Shown in pieces: positions 1 to 6,256 of a DNA stretch of 6,354 bases. Source of the DNA: Methanosarcina sp. GTDB taxonomy: Archaea > Halobacteriota > Methanosarcinia > Methanosarcinales > Methanosarcinaceae. Under the pieces are notes generated by a model. That model did not search any database. It was not told where the DNA came from and worked only from the letters and a program-made list of their open reading frames with translations. Both the position numbers and the translations under genes were made by a program. The DNA is taken from contig PMJC01000181.1 in NCBI GenBank assembly GCA_003157235.1, positions 788 through 7,141 of the forward strand, read 5' to 3'. Numbering within the stretch: the first letter of the stretch is position 1; each line of letters begins with the position of its first letter.

Positions 1-32
1 GGAAAACCAGGGGTTTGTTTTTCAACTCTGGG
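1..32 (+). repeat. Left copy of a perfect 32-bp inverted repeat
   Basis: These bases encode [11 protein letters not shown] of the acetolactate-synthase-like pseudogene. They recur without mismatch, in reverse complement, at 1973-2004. Identity stops at base 33 (c against t). The repeat touches the window edge, so it may extend further upstream. Confidence 0.95.
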
Positions 33-1451
33 CCCAGGAGCTACTAACCTGATCACTGGCGTTGCCCAGGCACAGCTTATAGGAGCTCCTTTTATATAGA
101 TCTCCGGTCAAAAGGCACTGAATAACAACTGACAAGATCGTTTCCAGGTTGTAGAGATTGTCAGGATGATGGAGCCACTCTGCAAAAAGACATTGACCAT
201 AACTGATCCAGGAATAATCCCTACAGTAATCTGAAACGCCTTCAGGCATGCAGAAGCTGAAAGACCAGGAGCTGTGCATATCGAACTTCCAGAAGATGTA
301 GCTGAGAAAGAAACTGATGCAGTAGTACAAAAGAGAAGTGAAATGAGAATTCCTTATCCTAATCTAGAGGCTGTGAGAAAAGCTGCTTCTATGATCTGTG
401 AAGCTAAAAATCCCTTGAGAATGGTTTTTTCAGGAGCTAATAGAAAAGGGATCACTGAAGAGCTTTGGAACCTTGCCACAAAAACAGACATTTATCTGGT
501 ACATACTCATATGGGGAAAGGTGTTGTTCCTGAAGATTGCATTTATAGTCTCGTTGCAACCGGAATCCATTCCATAGATTATATAAACTATGGAATCGAT
601 GGATCTGATCTGGTAATCACTGTGGGCTACAACATTGCTGAATACCCTCCTTATCTGTGGAACGGGAAACTAGATAAAAGGATCATAAATATAGATTTCG
701 TGGAATCCGTGCCTGACAGATACTTTAACCCTACTGTAAAAATCATTGGAGATGTCACCTCTTCAATCAGGGAACTTGCTGCAAGCATTCAGGAGAAACG
801 AGAATTTCCTTTCTTTGAGAAAACCAGATATTTCATTGAGAAAAAAATAAATGCTAGCCCCCCTATAAAATATCCTCCCTTGCCACAATCAGTAGTACAG
901 AGTGTCAAAAAAGTGCTTGGAAGGGAAGATATAATCACACTAAACAATGGGATTTATAAGCTGTGGTTTTCTCGCCTTTACAAGACATATGCCCCCAACA
1001 CTATACTTCTTGATAATGCCCTTGCAGCTATGGGCGGCGGGCTCTCTGCGGGGATTACTGCAAAACTTCTTCATCCTAAACGTCGAGTGCTCGCAATCTG
1101 CGGGGACGGGGGCTTTATGATAAACTGCCAGGAGCTTGAAACAGCAACACGTTATGGGCTTCCGTAGTTGTTCTTATTCTTAATGATAATGCCTTTGGTT
1201 TTATCAAATGGGAGCAGAAAAAGATGAATTTTAAGGATTTCGAGTTGGATTATGGAAATCCTGATTTTGCTCTTTTTACGGAGAGTTTTGGGGCTGCAGG
1301 CTTTAAGGTTAGAGAAGGTGATGACCTTGCAGAAATTCTGGAGAGATCTTTTTCCTTAAATAAAGTAACTGTTATCGAATGCCCTATAGATTATTCAGCA
1401 AATTATGATACCTTTTCGATAGAACTAAGAAACCTTAAATGTGAATTCTAA
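1..1451 (+). pseudogene. Acetolactate synthase-like (AlsS/IlvB family) TPP enzyme, decayed and 5'-truncated by the window edge
   Basis: The intact enzyme would condense two pyruvates to 2-acetolactate and CO2 in the cytoplasm, using TPP and Mg2+. Reading starts in frame at base 1 with [17 protein letters not shown], the conserved segment in the N-terminal TPP domain. It continues through ISGQKALNNN, RMMEPLCKK, NAFRHAEAERPGAVHIELPED, the central domain (VGYNIAEYPPYLWN) and the C-terminal TPP domain. There GDGG at 1102-1113 and NDN at 1182-1190 form the usual GDG...N Mg/TPP motif. The end, YGNPDFALFTESFGAAGF then ECPIDYSANYD, matches AlsS-type enzymes as I remember them. Decay is clear: TAG at 97-99, TGA at 130-132 (expected Trp) and TGA at 232-234 (expected Arg, CGA to TGA). 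One base is also lost near 1164, so 'GLP*' should read GLPVVVLILNDNAF; the frame then runs to TAA at 1449-1451. About 480 codons are visible of about 550, so roughly 75 N-terminal codons, including the catalytic Glu, should lie upstream. TAG could be pyrrolysine in Methanosarcina, but the TGAs and the frameshift cannot be explained that way. Sequencing error is an unlikely alternative for four lesions. Confidence 0.93.
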
Positions 1452-1452
1452 T

Positions 1453-1485
1453 CCATTCTCCGCAGATGTACATAAAATGCCATCG
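1453..1485 (+). repeat. Left copy of an imperfect direct repeat of about 33 bp
   Basis: This stretch starts two bases after the pseudogene stop and aligns with 6013-6045. The first 17 positions match at 14 (CCATTCTCCGCAGATGT against CCACTTTCTGCAGATGT). A one-base gap follows, then about 10 of 16 matches including AAATG and CATC. Most differences in the first half are transitions, as expected of diverged copies. Confidence 0.4.
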
Positions 1486-1535
1486 TTCTTGACTCATCGT
1501 ATAAAAAAGCAGCAAAAAAAGACGACGACTTTAAT

Positions 1536-1562
1536 GGACTATAAAAATATTCTTAATAGTCC
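1536..1562. other. Small hairpin downstream of the pseudogene
   Basis: GGACTAT at 1536-1542 pairs perfectly with ATAGTCC at 1556-1562, giving a 7-bp stem with a 13-nt AT-rich loop. No T tract follows directly, so a terminator role is only possible. Confidence 0.35.
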
Positions 1563-1972
1563 GAAGCAAGTACTGATTTCAAACTACTGTTAATGTATAT
1601 TCACAGAGAGTAGCTGAAGCAAAAAGATGGGTTTTGATATAAAAGTTATTTAATTTAATACCAATGATGCTTTTAATTAATAGTTAAAACTTTTGATAGT
1701 TACTATGTGGTGCAAATACGTCAAGAGAACAAAAAAAGTCTAATTCCAAAATATATACACTATCCAACCTAACCCTAATTTTATGCTTCGTTAACTGTGG
1801 ACGCTGCCCAATAATATGGATAGTGAAAATGCTTCTCTTCTGGAGATTTTCGGCCGTTTCGACATAGTGTTTCCCGTATTGTTCTATTTTTTCTTGCTTT
1901 TGTCTTCCCATTCGCTTGAACAGTAGCATTTTTCCATATAATTCGCCACTTGGTTAGAAGTAAGGTCTCTGA

Positions 1973-2004
1973 CCCAGAGTTGAAAAACAAACCCCTGGTT
2001 TTCC
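1973..2004 (-). repeat. Right copy of the 32-bp inverted repeat (stray fragment of the acetolactate-synthase-like gene)
   Basis: Read on the - strand from 2004, this gives [11 protein letters not shown], the same peptide and the same bases as 1-32. Beyond 1972 the reading becomes QRPYF and a stop. I see only scattered short matches, in the same order, to the pseudogene (taacc, tggcg, ttata), too weak to prove further homology. Upstream on the - strand (2005 onward) the in-frame reading does not resemble the enzyme's N-terminus. It could be an inverted duplication left by a rearrangement, or the end repeat of a lost mobile element. Confidence 0.9.
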
Positions 2005-2025
2005 GTATTTATAGTCTTTACGGTA

Positions 2026-2094
2026 AAAATCAATAATTCATAGATGAATAAAATACATTTATGAAAAATATAAACATTTTTTTTCATTGATTTT
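2026..2094. repeat. 9-bp inverted pair enclosing a nested palindrome and a T8 run
   Basis: AAAATCAAT at 2026-2034 is the reverse complement of ATTGATTTT at 2086-2094. Inside lies ATTCAT-AG-ATGAAT (2036-2049), a perfect 6-bp inverted repeat, and a run of eight T on the + strand (2077-2084). The T run could end + strand transcripts, but the nearest + strand gene (the pseudogene) stops about 600 bases earlier. In such AT-rich sequence chance pairing is plausible. Confidence 0.3.
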
Positions 2095-2160
2095 AAACTT
2101 AGAGGTAAATCACAGAAAGCAGGAAAAACACGAAAGAAAGTACACAAGTGAACAATTTTT

Positions 2161-2175
2161 CCAAGTTTTCCTTGG
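2161..2175. other. Compact 5-bp hairpin
   Basis: CCAAG at 2161-2165 pairs with CTTGG at 2171-2175 around a 5-nt loop. It lies about 85 bases past the GTPase stop on the - strand. It is flanked by T5 on its + strand left side, so it might contribute to transcript ends, but the stem is short. Confidence 0.25.
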
Positions 2176-2233
2176 TTATAGAATTTTGAGTGGCTTGAGT
2201 ATAAGTAATTAATTTAGAATATACTTTATTCTT

Positions 2234-2238
2234 AAAAA
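2234..2238 (-). terminator. Possible oligo-T termination site after the GTPase gene
   Basis: On the - strand a T5 run lies about 20 bases past the GTPase stop within AT-rich sequence. Archaeal RNA polymerase often terminates at T-rich stretches without a hairpin. T runs are frequent here, so the assignment is weak. Confidence 0.25.
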
Positions 2239-2255
2239 TACATTTAATTCGTAGC

Positions 2256-2261
2256 TTACTA
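2256..2261 (-). other. Tandem stop codons TAG TAA at the end of the GTPase gene
   Basis: On the - strand the last sense codons (Gln, Lys) are followed by TAG at 2261-2259 and immediately by in-frame TAA at 2258-2256. If the host is a pyrrolysine-decoding Methanosarcina, the second stop would limit readthrough to one extra residue. Confidence 0.9.
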
Positions 2262-3353
2262 CTTTTGAGTAATAATTGTGAGTATATCTTCATCCTGCAT
2301 TTTATGGTCGAGTCCTACTCGCTGTCCGGGGTGTTTTGCGGAAGTACCCCATATATGAGCATAACGGAATTTCCTGCGGAAATCTCTATGTAAGCGATCA
2401 CAGATCTTACCTATATTGGTTCCGCTCATAACTATCAGTGGTTCTTCAATATCTGCGAGCTGGCCCTGAGGTTTTAAATAGACTCGGATGAAACCAAGGC
2501 GATCATAAATTGCGTCTTTGAGGATTTCGATGTTGATTCCTTCATGAGCCGAGATGAAGAATGAGTTAGGGTACATAATTCTACATTCCTCAATCAGCTG
2601 AGGATAGGCCAAATCAACCTTGTTAATAGCTATCAGCGACCTTACATAACTCCTATTGTTAAGGACGACATCAATAAGTTGATCAACTGTGATATTTTCC
2701 CTTATAAGTACATTGGCATTATGGATCTTGTACTCATCCATTACAGCCTTGATAGTTTCCTCATCTAGGTCAAGGTCAATAGTTGAGTTGATCTCTATTC
2801 CTCCTCTATCTTTTTTCTTTAGAACCACATCCGGGATCTCTTCATCAACACGAATCCCGGCCTGATAGAGTTCGTCCATTAGTACTTCATAATGCTTGGG
2901 TTGGAATACATCGAGCAAAAATATAACCATATCTGAATTCCGGATAACAGAAATGACTTCTTTTCCTCGTCCACGTCCCGAAGATGCACCTTTCACAAGC
3001 CCTGGAACATCGAGGAACTGGATTGTTGCTCCTTTATGCTCGAGAACTCCAGGAACAACTGTAAGGGTGGTAAAGTCGTATGTTCCAACTTCTGATTTGG
3101 CATCCGTGAGTTTGTTAAGAAGCGTGGATTTTCCTACTGATGGGAAACCCACAAGGGTTACAGTTCCATCTCCCGATTTTCTGATTGAATATCCATCCCA
3201 TCCCCCCTTTGAAGATGCTTTCTTTTCCACCTCGTCTCGCAAGCGAGCTATTTTAGCTTTCAACCTTCCTATGTGATGGGAAGTTGCCTTGTTGTATTGG
3301 GTCTTCCGAATTTCATCTTCTACTTCCTGTATTTGCTCCTGTATACTGCTCAT
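2259..3353 (-). CDS. DRG-family (Obg/DRG superfamily) GTP-binding protein with C-terminal TGS domain
   Basis: This is a 364-residue cytoplasmic GTPase of the archaeal/eukaryotic DRG group, thought to act with ribosomes in translation; its exact role in archaea is unsettled. Residues 1-50 are a charged helical region (KTQYNKATSHHIGRLKAK), typical of DRG N-termini. The G motifs are all present: G1 GFPSVGKST 69-77, G2 YDFTT 92-96, G3 DVPG 115-118, followed by the glycine-rich GASSGRGRGKE, G4 NKVD 244-247 and G5 SAHEG 268-272. Residues about 150-235 are the insert between G3 and G4 characteristic of DRG proteins. Residues about 290-363 form the TGS domain (IRVYLKPQGQ ... HPGQRVGLDHKMQDEDILTII). 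Length is normal for the family and no key residue is missing. The ATG at 3353 gives the expected N-terminus; only a weak AGGTT-like ribosome site precedes it. It is separated from ilvE upstream by 1.5 kb, so it is probably transcribed alone. It ends in TAG followed at once by TAA. Confidence 0.96.
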   Translation of the reverse strand: MSSIQEQIQEVEDEIRKTQYNKATSHHIGRLKAKIARLRDEVEKKASSKGGWDGYSIRKSGDGTVTLVGFPSVGKSTLLNKLTDAKSEVGTYDFTTLTVVPGVLEHKGATIQFLDVPGLVKGASSGRGRGKEVISVIRNSDMVIFLLDVFQPKHYEVLMDELYQAGIRVDEEIPDVVLKKKDRGGIEINSTIDLDLDEETIKAVMDEYKIHNANVLIRENITVDQLIDVVLNNRSYVRSLIAINKVDLAYPQLIEECRIMYPNSFFISAHEGINIEILKDAIYDRLGFIRVYLKPQGQLADIEEPLIVMSGTNIGKICDRLHRDFRRKFRYAHIWGTSAKHPGQRVGLDHKMQDEDILTIITQK

Positions 3354-3496
3354 CTGGAACCTGCCGATTTATGGACTGAATAAATGATTCTCATATTGTC
3401 CGAAGAAAGAAACCACATAAAGAATGGTCTCTAAAAATCTATTTTGATCCAAAAACGATTCTTCATCTTATTATTTTATCCTGAATAGTTGAATTC

Positions 3497-3508
3497 AATA
3501 TATATATC
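3497..3508 (-). promoter_or_regulatory. Candidate TATA box for the GTPase gene
   Basis: The - strand reads GATATATATATT here, an archaeal TATA-like element. A start about 25 bases downstream would leave a leader of roughly 115-120 nt before the ATG at 3353. A second, more distal candidate (AAATATAAAT-like, near 3559-3568) cannot be excluded. No transcription start evidence is available from the sequence. Confidence 0.4.
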
Positions 3509-3563
3509 TATGGAATAATTTTATTTATTTATCCAAAAATGATAAGAATATTCTGCCAAATTT

Positions 3564-3579
3564 ATATTTTTTAACAAGT
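3564..3579. repeat. Left copy of an exact 16-bp direct repeat
   Basis: ATATTTTTTAACAAGT here is repeated identically at 6205-6220. Both copies lie in AT-rich spacer upstream of a - strand gene: about 210 bases before the GTPase and about 470 bases before ilvE. The T6 core makes partial chance matching possible, but the shared AACAAGT tail is less trivial. Confidence 0.6.
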
Positions 3580-4421
3580 ATACTAATATTTGAAACTTAT
3601 TGAAAAAGGAATCTGAGGAAATATTATAGATAAAATTTATGTTATTGAACTGAAAAAAATCAATAACATTAAACCTTCAACCATCTAGTATTTGATTAGT
3701 TAATGGTCAAGGGATTTTCATGATGAATTACTGAGATAGTGTAGGCTAGTGTAATTATCAAATAGATCGGAGTTGTTATTTCCAATGCTCTAGATGTTGT
3801 GAAGATTGGATACAAAATCAAGAGGAGACATGATTGAGACGCAAATCTACCCACCTCTAGTATGAGTCACAACTATCTTACAGGCTCTGAGAAAGAAAAG
3901 TGTTGGAAGCTCCATGAGGAGAGACTGAAAGGTAAATAGTTATCGCTTTCTTGGTGAGCATATAAGGCCTTTCAGGATAGGAATTTTCAATATAATCTCA
4001 TACTCTAAGGATGAGTGGTACTCAACAGTAGCCTAGGATATCATCAAAAATAAAGGAAATAAAAGCTAAAACTAAAAAGCATAGATAAATTTCAAAAATT
4101 TTCGATTCCAAAATTTATCCGGCTCTCGATCCTCAGTTCTCACTTTTTATCTCGTTAGCTACCATTCATTTATATTAATTTATCATTCCAAAGTTTACTT
4201 ATTCGATTTTACAATTCACTAATTTTTCAAGAATTTTTATAACCTTAGTTTAGCAGTACAATTTCCATTTGCTACAAGATCTAATCTTTTTGTCAAAAAT
4301 CATTAAACAACTTCTAAAATTTCATTAAAATTATCTATGAGTGTCAGTTTCAAATCAAACACTTTTAACAAAAGTAAATATGTCTATCTTTTTTTATTCC
4401 ATTTTAACATTTTTACTATCC

Positions 4422-4439
4422 AATTTTGTAAACAAAATT
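4422..4439. other. AT-rich hairpin in the spacer
   Basis: AATTTTG at 4422-4428 pairs perfectly with CAAAATT at 4433-4439 around a 4-nt loop, followed on the + strand by a T5 run near 4445. It could be a transcript end in an AT-rich region or simply chance. Confidence 0.3.
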
Positions 4440-4512
4440 TAATATTTTTATCCGTTATCCTACAATCTATCAAATTCAATATCAAAAAATAGATCAAAGT
4501 TTAGGTGTCAAA

Positions 4513-4530
4513 TCCACTGCATGCAATGGA
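4513..4530. promoter_or_regulatory. 18-bp near-perfect palindrome, possible operator
   Basis: TCCACTGCATGCAATGGA is a palindrome with a single mismatched pair (C4517 against A4526), centred on GCATGC. It stands out because its surroundings are very AT-rich. Such symmetry fits binding of a dimeric regulator, but no gene starts nearby: ilvE ends about 320 bases to the right and the GTPase starts about 1.1 kb to the left. Function unknown. Confidence 0.35.
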
Positions 4531-4774
4531 GTATGTTTGATCCACAGCTTTGTATACCAAGGAATTATCCGAAATCAGATATTTTCATTTCATAATACAT
4601 AATTAGTACTATATTTACTTTGAAGGAAAGGAATGATGACAATTAGATAAGGGGAGTCCCAGTTCGATAAGAATAGTATTCAAAAATGATCTGAACAAAC
4701 ATAATCAAAATATTTTCTTATGAAATCGCGATAGGTAAATCTGTTAAGAAAAGCCTATTGAAAAGATATTGATC

Positions 4775-4780
4775 AAAAAA
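4775..4780 (-). terminator. Possible oligo-T termination site after ilvE
   Basis: On the - strand a T6 run lies about 75 bases past the ilvE stop, followed by further short T runs (near 4759 and 4749). The first 70 bases past the stop are A-rich on this strand and hold no T tract or strong hairpin, so this is the first plausible archaeal termination site. Confidence 0.3.
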
Positions 4781-4853
4781 TATTAGTTGGAAAAGCTCTA
4801 CAAGATTTTATTTTCGTTCTATTTTCCGTGTTTATTCTTCTGTGCCTGGCCTT

Positions 4854-5732
4854 TTATTTGTTGATTAGTGTGCCTGTGCTCTGGGTTATTTTTTCAAAAG
4901 CTTCAGTCATCCTTTTTGTTAGAGGCCCTATTTTGCCTGTGCCTATTGATCTTCCATCAAATTTGGTTAAGGGAGCAGCTTCTGCAGCTGTGCCAGTAAC
5001 AAATATTTCATCTGCTGTGTAGAGGTCAAATAGGCCAAGATTTGTTTCGATAGTTTTGTACCCCATATCGTCTAGAAGTTCTATAGCTGTTGCTCTGGTG
5101 ATCCCTTTTAAGTTGCTGATTGTGAAGGGAGTGAATACTTTGTTGTTTTTGACAATAAAAATATTGTCTCCTGAGCCTTCGCACACAAAACCGTTTTGGT
5201 CCAGGAAGATTGCTTCCTCCCCTCCTTTCTCGTTGGCTTCTATCTTTGCCAGAATATTGTTCAGATAGTTCAGAGATTTGATATTTGGAGATAAGGCATC
5301 AGGAGCATTTCTTCGGATACAGACGCTGACTCCTGTGAGCCCAATTTCATAAAGGTCGCCATACATCGCATCCCAGCCCTGGGCTATAACAATCACGCTT
5401 GGCTTTTCACACTTTCGGGGATCAAGCCCAAGATCTCCGATTCCTCTCGAGACTATTGGACGAATGTAAGCGTCTTTTAGATTATTTTTCCTTAGGGTTT
5501 CAAGGATAATCTCAGTCATCTCATCCTTTGTGAGAGGGATATCCATTGCAATTGCTTTTGCTGAGTCATAAAGCCTGTCAACATGCTCCTTTAACTTAAA
5601 GACACGCCCATTGTATGCCCTTATACCTTCAAACACACCATCACCATAGAGAAAACCATGGTCATAAACCGAAACCTTAGCTTCGGATTTGGGAACAAAT
5701 TTCCCATCCAAGTAAATCAGCAATTCAGTCAT
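4854..5732 (-). CDS. ilvE: Branched-chain-amino-acid aminotransferase (class IV PLP fold)
   Basis: This cytoplasmic enzyme transfers an amino group between glutamate and the 2-oxo acids of valine, leucine and isoleucine, the last step of their synthesis. The protein is 292 residues, close to the family norm. It shows [20 protein letters not shown] then [14 protein letters not shown] (to about residue 42). Lys142 in [12 protein letters not shown] is the expected PLP Schiff-base lysine. CEGSGDNIF follows, with Glu175 near the PLP ring nitrogen. [13 protein letters not shown] (198-210) and [10 protein letters not shown] (235-244) are the phosphate-binding and substrate loops, and [11 protein letters not shown] lies near the C-terminus. 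The ATG at 5732 was chosen because [10 protein letters not shown] is the usual N-terminus and GAGGAT lies 9 bases upstream. The frame is open back to a TTG at 5819, but the extra 29 residues look like translated leader. D-amino-acid aminotransferase or ADC lyase are related folds but fit less well. It stops at TAA and appears to be transcribed alone, with a long leader. Confidence 0.95.
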   Translation of the reverse strand: MTELLIYLDGKFVPKSEAKVSVYDHGFLYGDGVFEGIRAYNGRVFKLKEHVDRLYDSAKAIAMDIPLTKDEMTEIILETLRKNNLKDAYIRPIVSRGIGDLGLDPRKCEKPSVIVIAQGWDAMYGDLYEIGLTGVSVCIRRNAPDALSPNIKSLNYLNNILAKIEANEKGGEEAIFLDQNGFVCEGSGDNIFIVKNNKVFTPFTISNLKGITRATAIELLDDMGYKTIETNLGLFDLYTADEIFVTGTAAEAAPLTKFDGRSIGTGKIGPLTKRMTEAFEKITQSTGTLINK

Positions 5733-5741
5733 TTGCGAACA

Positions 5742-5750
5742 ATCCTCTTC
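5742..5750 (-). promoter_or_regulatory. Ribosome binding site that fixes the ilvE start
   Basis: The - strand reads GAAGAGGAT here, with GAGGAT ending 9 bases before the ATG at 5732. This is the only good purine-rich site near a candidate start and supports the 292-residue protein over the TTG-started extension from 5819. Confidence 0.65.
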
Positions 5751-5795
5751 AATTTCACCAAATTTTAGATTGCATCTGTTTCTTGATATTTTCAA

Positions 5796-5815
5796 TCTAA
5801 CGTTATCTCTAACGT
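5796..5815. promoter_or_regulatory. Direct repeat in the ilvE leader, possible regulator site
   Basis: TCTAACGT occurs at 5796-5803 and again at 5808-5815, 12 bases apart start to start. On the - strand this reads ACGTTAGA-N4-ACGTTAGA. The first copy sits in the palindrome TAACGTTA (5798-5805). The site lies 64-83 bases upstream of the ilvE ATG and just downstream of a TATA-like AT stretch (5829-5840). This is a position where a bound repressor could block transcription start. No regulator can be named. Confidence 0.4.
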
Positions 5816-5828
5816 ACAATTCTTACAG

Positions 5829-5840
5829 ATAATTTATTTT
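5829..5840 (-). promoter_or_regulatory. Proximal candidate TATA region for ilvE
   Basis: The - strand here is A/T only (AAAAAATAAATT). A start 25 bases downstream would fall in or next to the TCTAACGT direct repeat and leave a leader of roughly 75-85 nt. It competes with the better-formed element at 5960-5970. Confidence 0.3.
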
Positions 5841-5959
5841 TTTCATTTATTCGCAGTGCATAAGCTCTATGTAGAATTTTTAACGGAATTCAAAGCTTTA
5901 GGGGAATTTTCCATACCACTAAATTCATACGTAACACGCTGAATATGCGGATAGATACT

Positions 5960-5970
5960 TAATATATATT
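5960..5970 (-). promoter_or_regulatory. Distal candidate TATA box for ilvE with BRE-like flank
   Basis: The - strand reads AATATATATTA, preceded by CGAAATTGT, which resembles an archaeal BRE next to a TATA box. Initiation about 25 bases downstream would give a leader of about 200 nt before the ilvE ATG. Long leaders are common in Methanosarcina. Confidence 0.4.
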
Positions 5971-6012
5971 ACAATTTCGTTTCCACATAAATATTTTAAC
6001 ATCCTTTATACC

Positions 6013-6045
6013 CCACTTTCTGCAGATGTGAACAGAAATGTCATC
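6013..6045 (+). repeat. Right copy of the imperfect direct repeat of about 33 bp
   Basis: This is the partner of 1453-1485, sharing GCAGATGT exactly. It lies about 280 bases upstream of the ilvE start, outside any gene. Confidence 0.4.
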
Positions 6046-6204
6046 TATTTTCTCAATATGACAATAGCTTGAAAATTAATCCGTATTATTCATTAGCTTG
6101 AAATGGAAAGGGTACGGCTCATATAGATTAAATAAATTCAATGAAGCACTAAAAGCAACACATTTCTTAACGATAATAGTTAACCTAATATATATATATA
6201 AATA

Positions 6205-6220
6205 ATATTTTTTAACAAGT
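6205..6220. repeat. Right copy of the exact 16-bp direct repeat
   Basis: This is identical to 3564-3579. It directly follows a TATATATATA stretch (6188-6200), so it could belong to a promoter region in either direction. Confidence 0.6.
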
Positions 6221-6246
6221 GAATTGGAAAAATTGATTATATCTCC

Positions 6247-6256
6247 AAAAAAAAAA
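6247..6256 (-). terminator. Oligo-T run, possible terminator for a - strand gene beyond the right edge
   Basis: Ten consecutive A on the + strand give T10 on the - strand, a strong archaeal termination signal if transcription enters from the right. Two - strand frames open at the edge end 10-40 bases before it, which is consistent with a gene tail but not proof. Confidence 0.35.

Larger units (their letters stand above)
1452..2258. other. Spacer between pseudogene and GTPase; no convincing gene
   Basis: This stretch is AT-rich. It holds the inverted 32-bp copy (1973-2004), a weak hairpin at 1536-1562, a T8 run on the + strand (2077-2084) and a 9-bp inverted pair (2026-2034 with 2086-2094). 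It also has a small hairpin at 2161-2175. The longest open frame with any protein-like texture is on the - strand at 1684-1929 (81 codons). It contains KRMGRQKQEKIEQYGKHY and FTIHIIGQRPQL but matches no family I recognise, and no clear ribosome site precedes it. It is in frame with the [11 protein letters not shown] fragment upstream but separated from it by a stop, so it may be debris. Confidence 0.6.
3354..4853. other. 1.5-kb spacer between GTPase and ilvE; no convincing gene
   Basis: The right half is very AT-rich and full of stops in all frames. The segment around 3680-4080 is visibly less AT-rich than its flanks. It contains short codon-like stretches, for example DVVKIGYKIKRRHD then a stop and MSHNYLTGSEKEKCWKLHEE on the + strand from about 3794, but nothing I can assign. 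It may be a decayed gene or a non-coding RNA. Within it, TGAGT-GGT-ACTCA (4012-4024) and CTCAT...ATGAG (3997-4015) are overlapping, mutually exclusive hairpins. I saw no tRNA fold, no CRISPR and no transposase. Confidence 0.6.

Noticed and set aside
22..330. 102-codon - strand frame opposite the pseudogene
   Set aside because: It is antisense to clear acetolactate-synthase-like coding sequence and is a shadow of it.
1684..1929. 81-codon - strand frame (contains KRMGRQKQEKIEQYGKHY, FTIHIIGQRPQL)
   Set aside because: Somewhat protein-like, but it has no recognised family and no clear ribosome site, and two other frames overlap it. Kept only as possible debris in the spacer description.
1..2004. 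Insertion sequence bounded by 32-bp terminal inverted repeats
   Set aside because: The left repeat is ordinary coding sequence of the enzyme, no transposase is present between the repeats, and no target-site duplication can be checked at the left edge.
1884..2147. 87-codon - strand frame running through the inverted 32-bp copy
   Set aside because: It reads the enzyme fragment in the wrong frame (NQGFVFQLW) and its remainder is AT-driven Phe/Lys/Ile sequence. It looks like a chance frame.
2099..2293. 64-codon - strand frame with a hydrophobic C-terminus overlapping the GTPase end
   Set aside because: The apparent membrane segment comes from T-rich spacer. There is no ribosome site of its own, and it overlaps a real gene in another frame.
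2896..3276. 126-codon + strand frame
   Set aside because: It is antisense to the GTP-binding core of the DRG gene and has no independent support.
3720..3734. Possible C/D-box guide RNA (ATGATGA followed by CTGA)
   Set aside because: The spacing between the boxes is only 4 bases, too short for a guide, and no matching C'/D pair follows at the expected distance.
4828..5268. Two + strand frames opposite ilvE
   Set aside because: Both are mirror images of the conserved ilvE coding sequence, with no ribosome sites or family resemblance.
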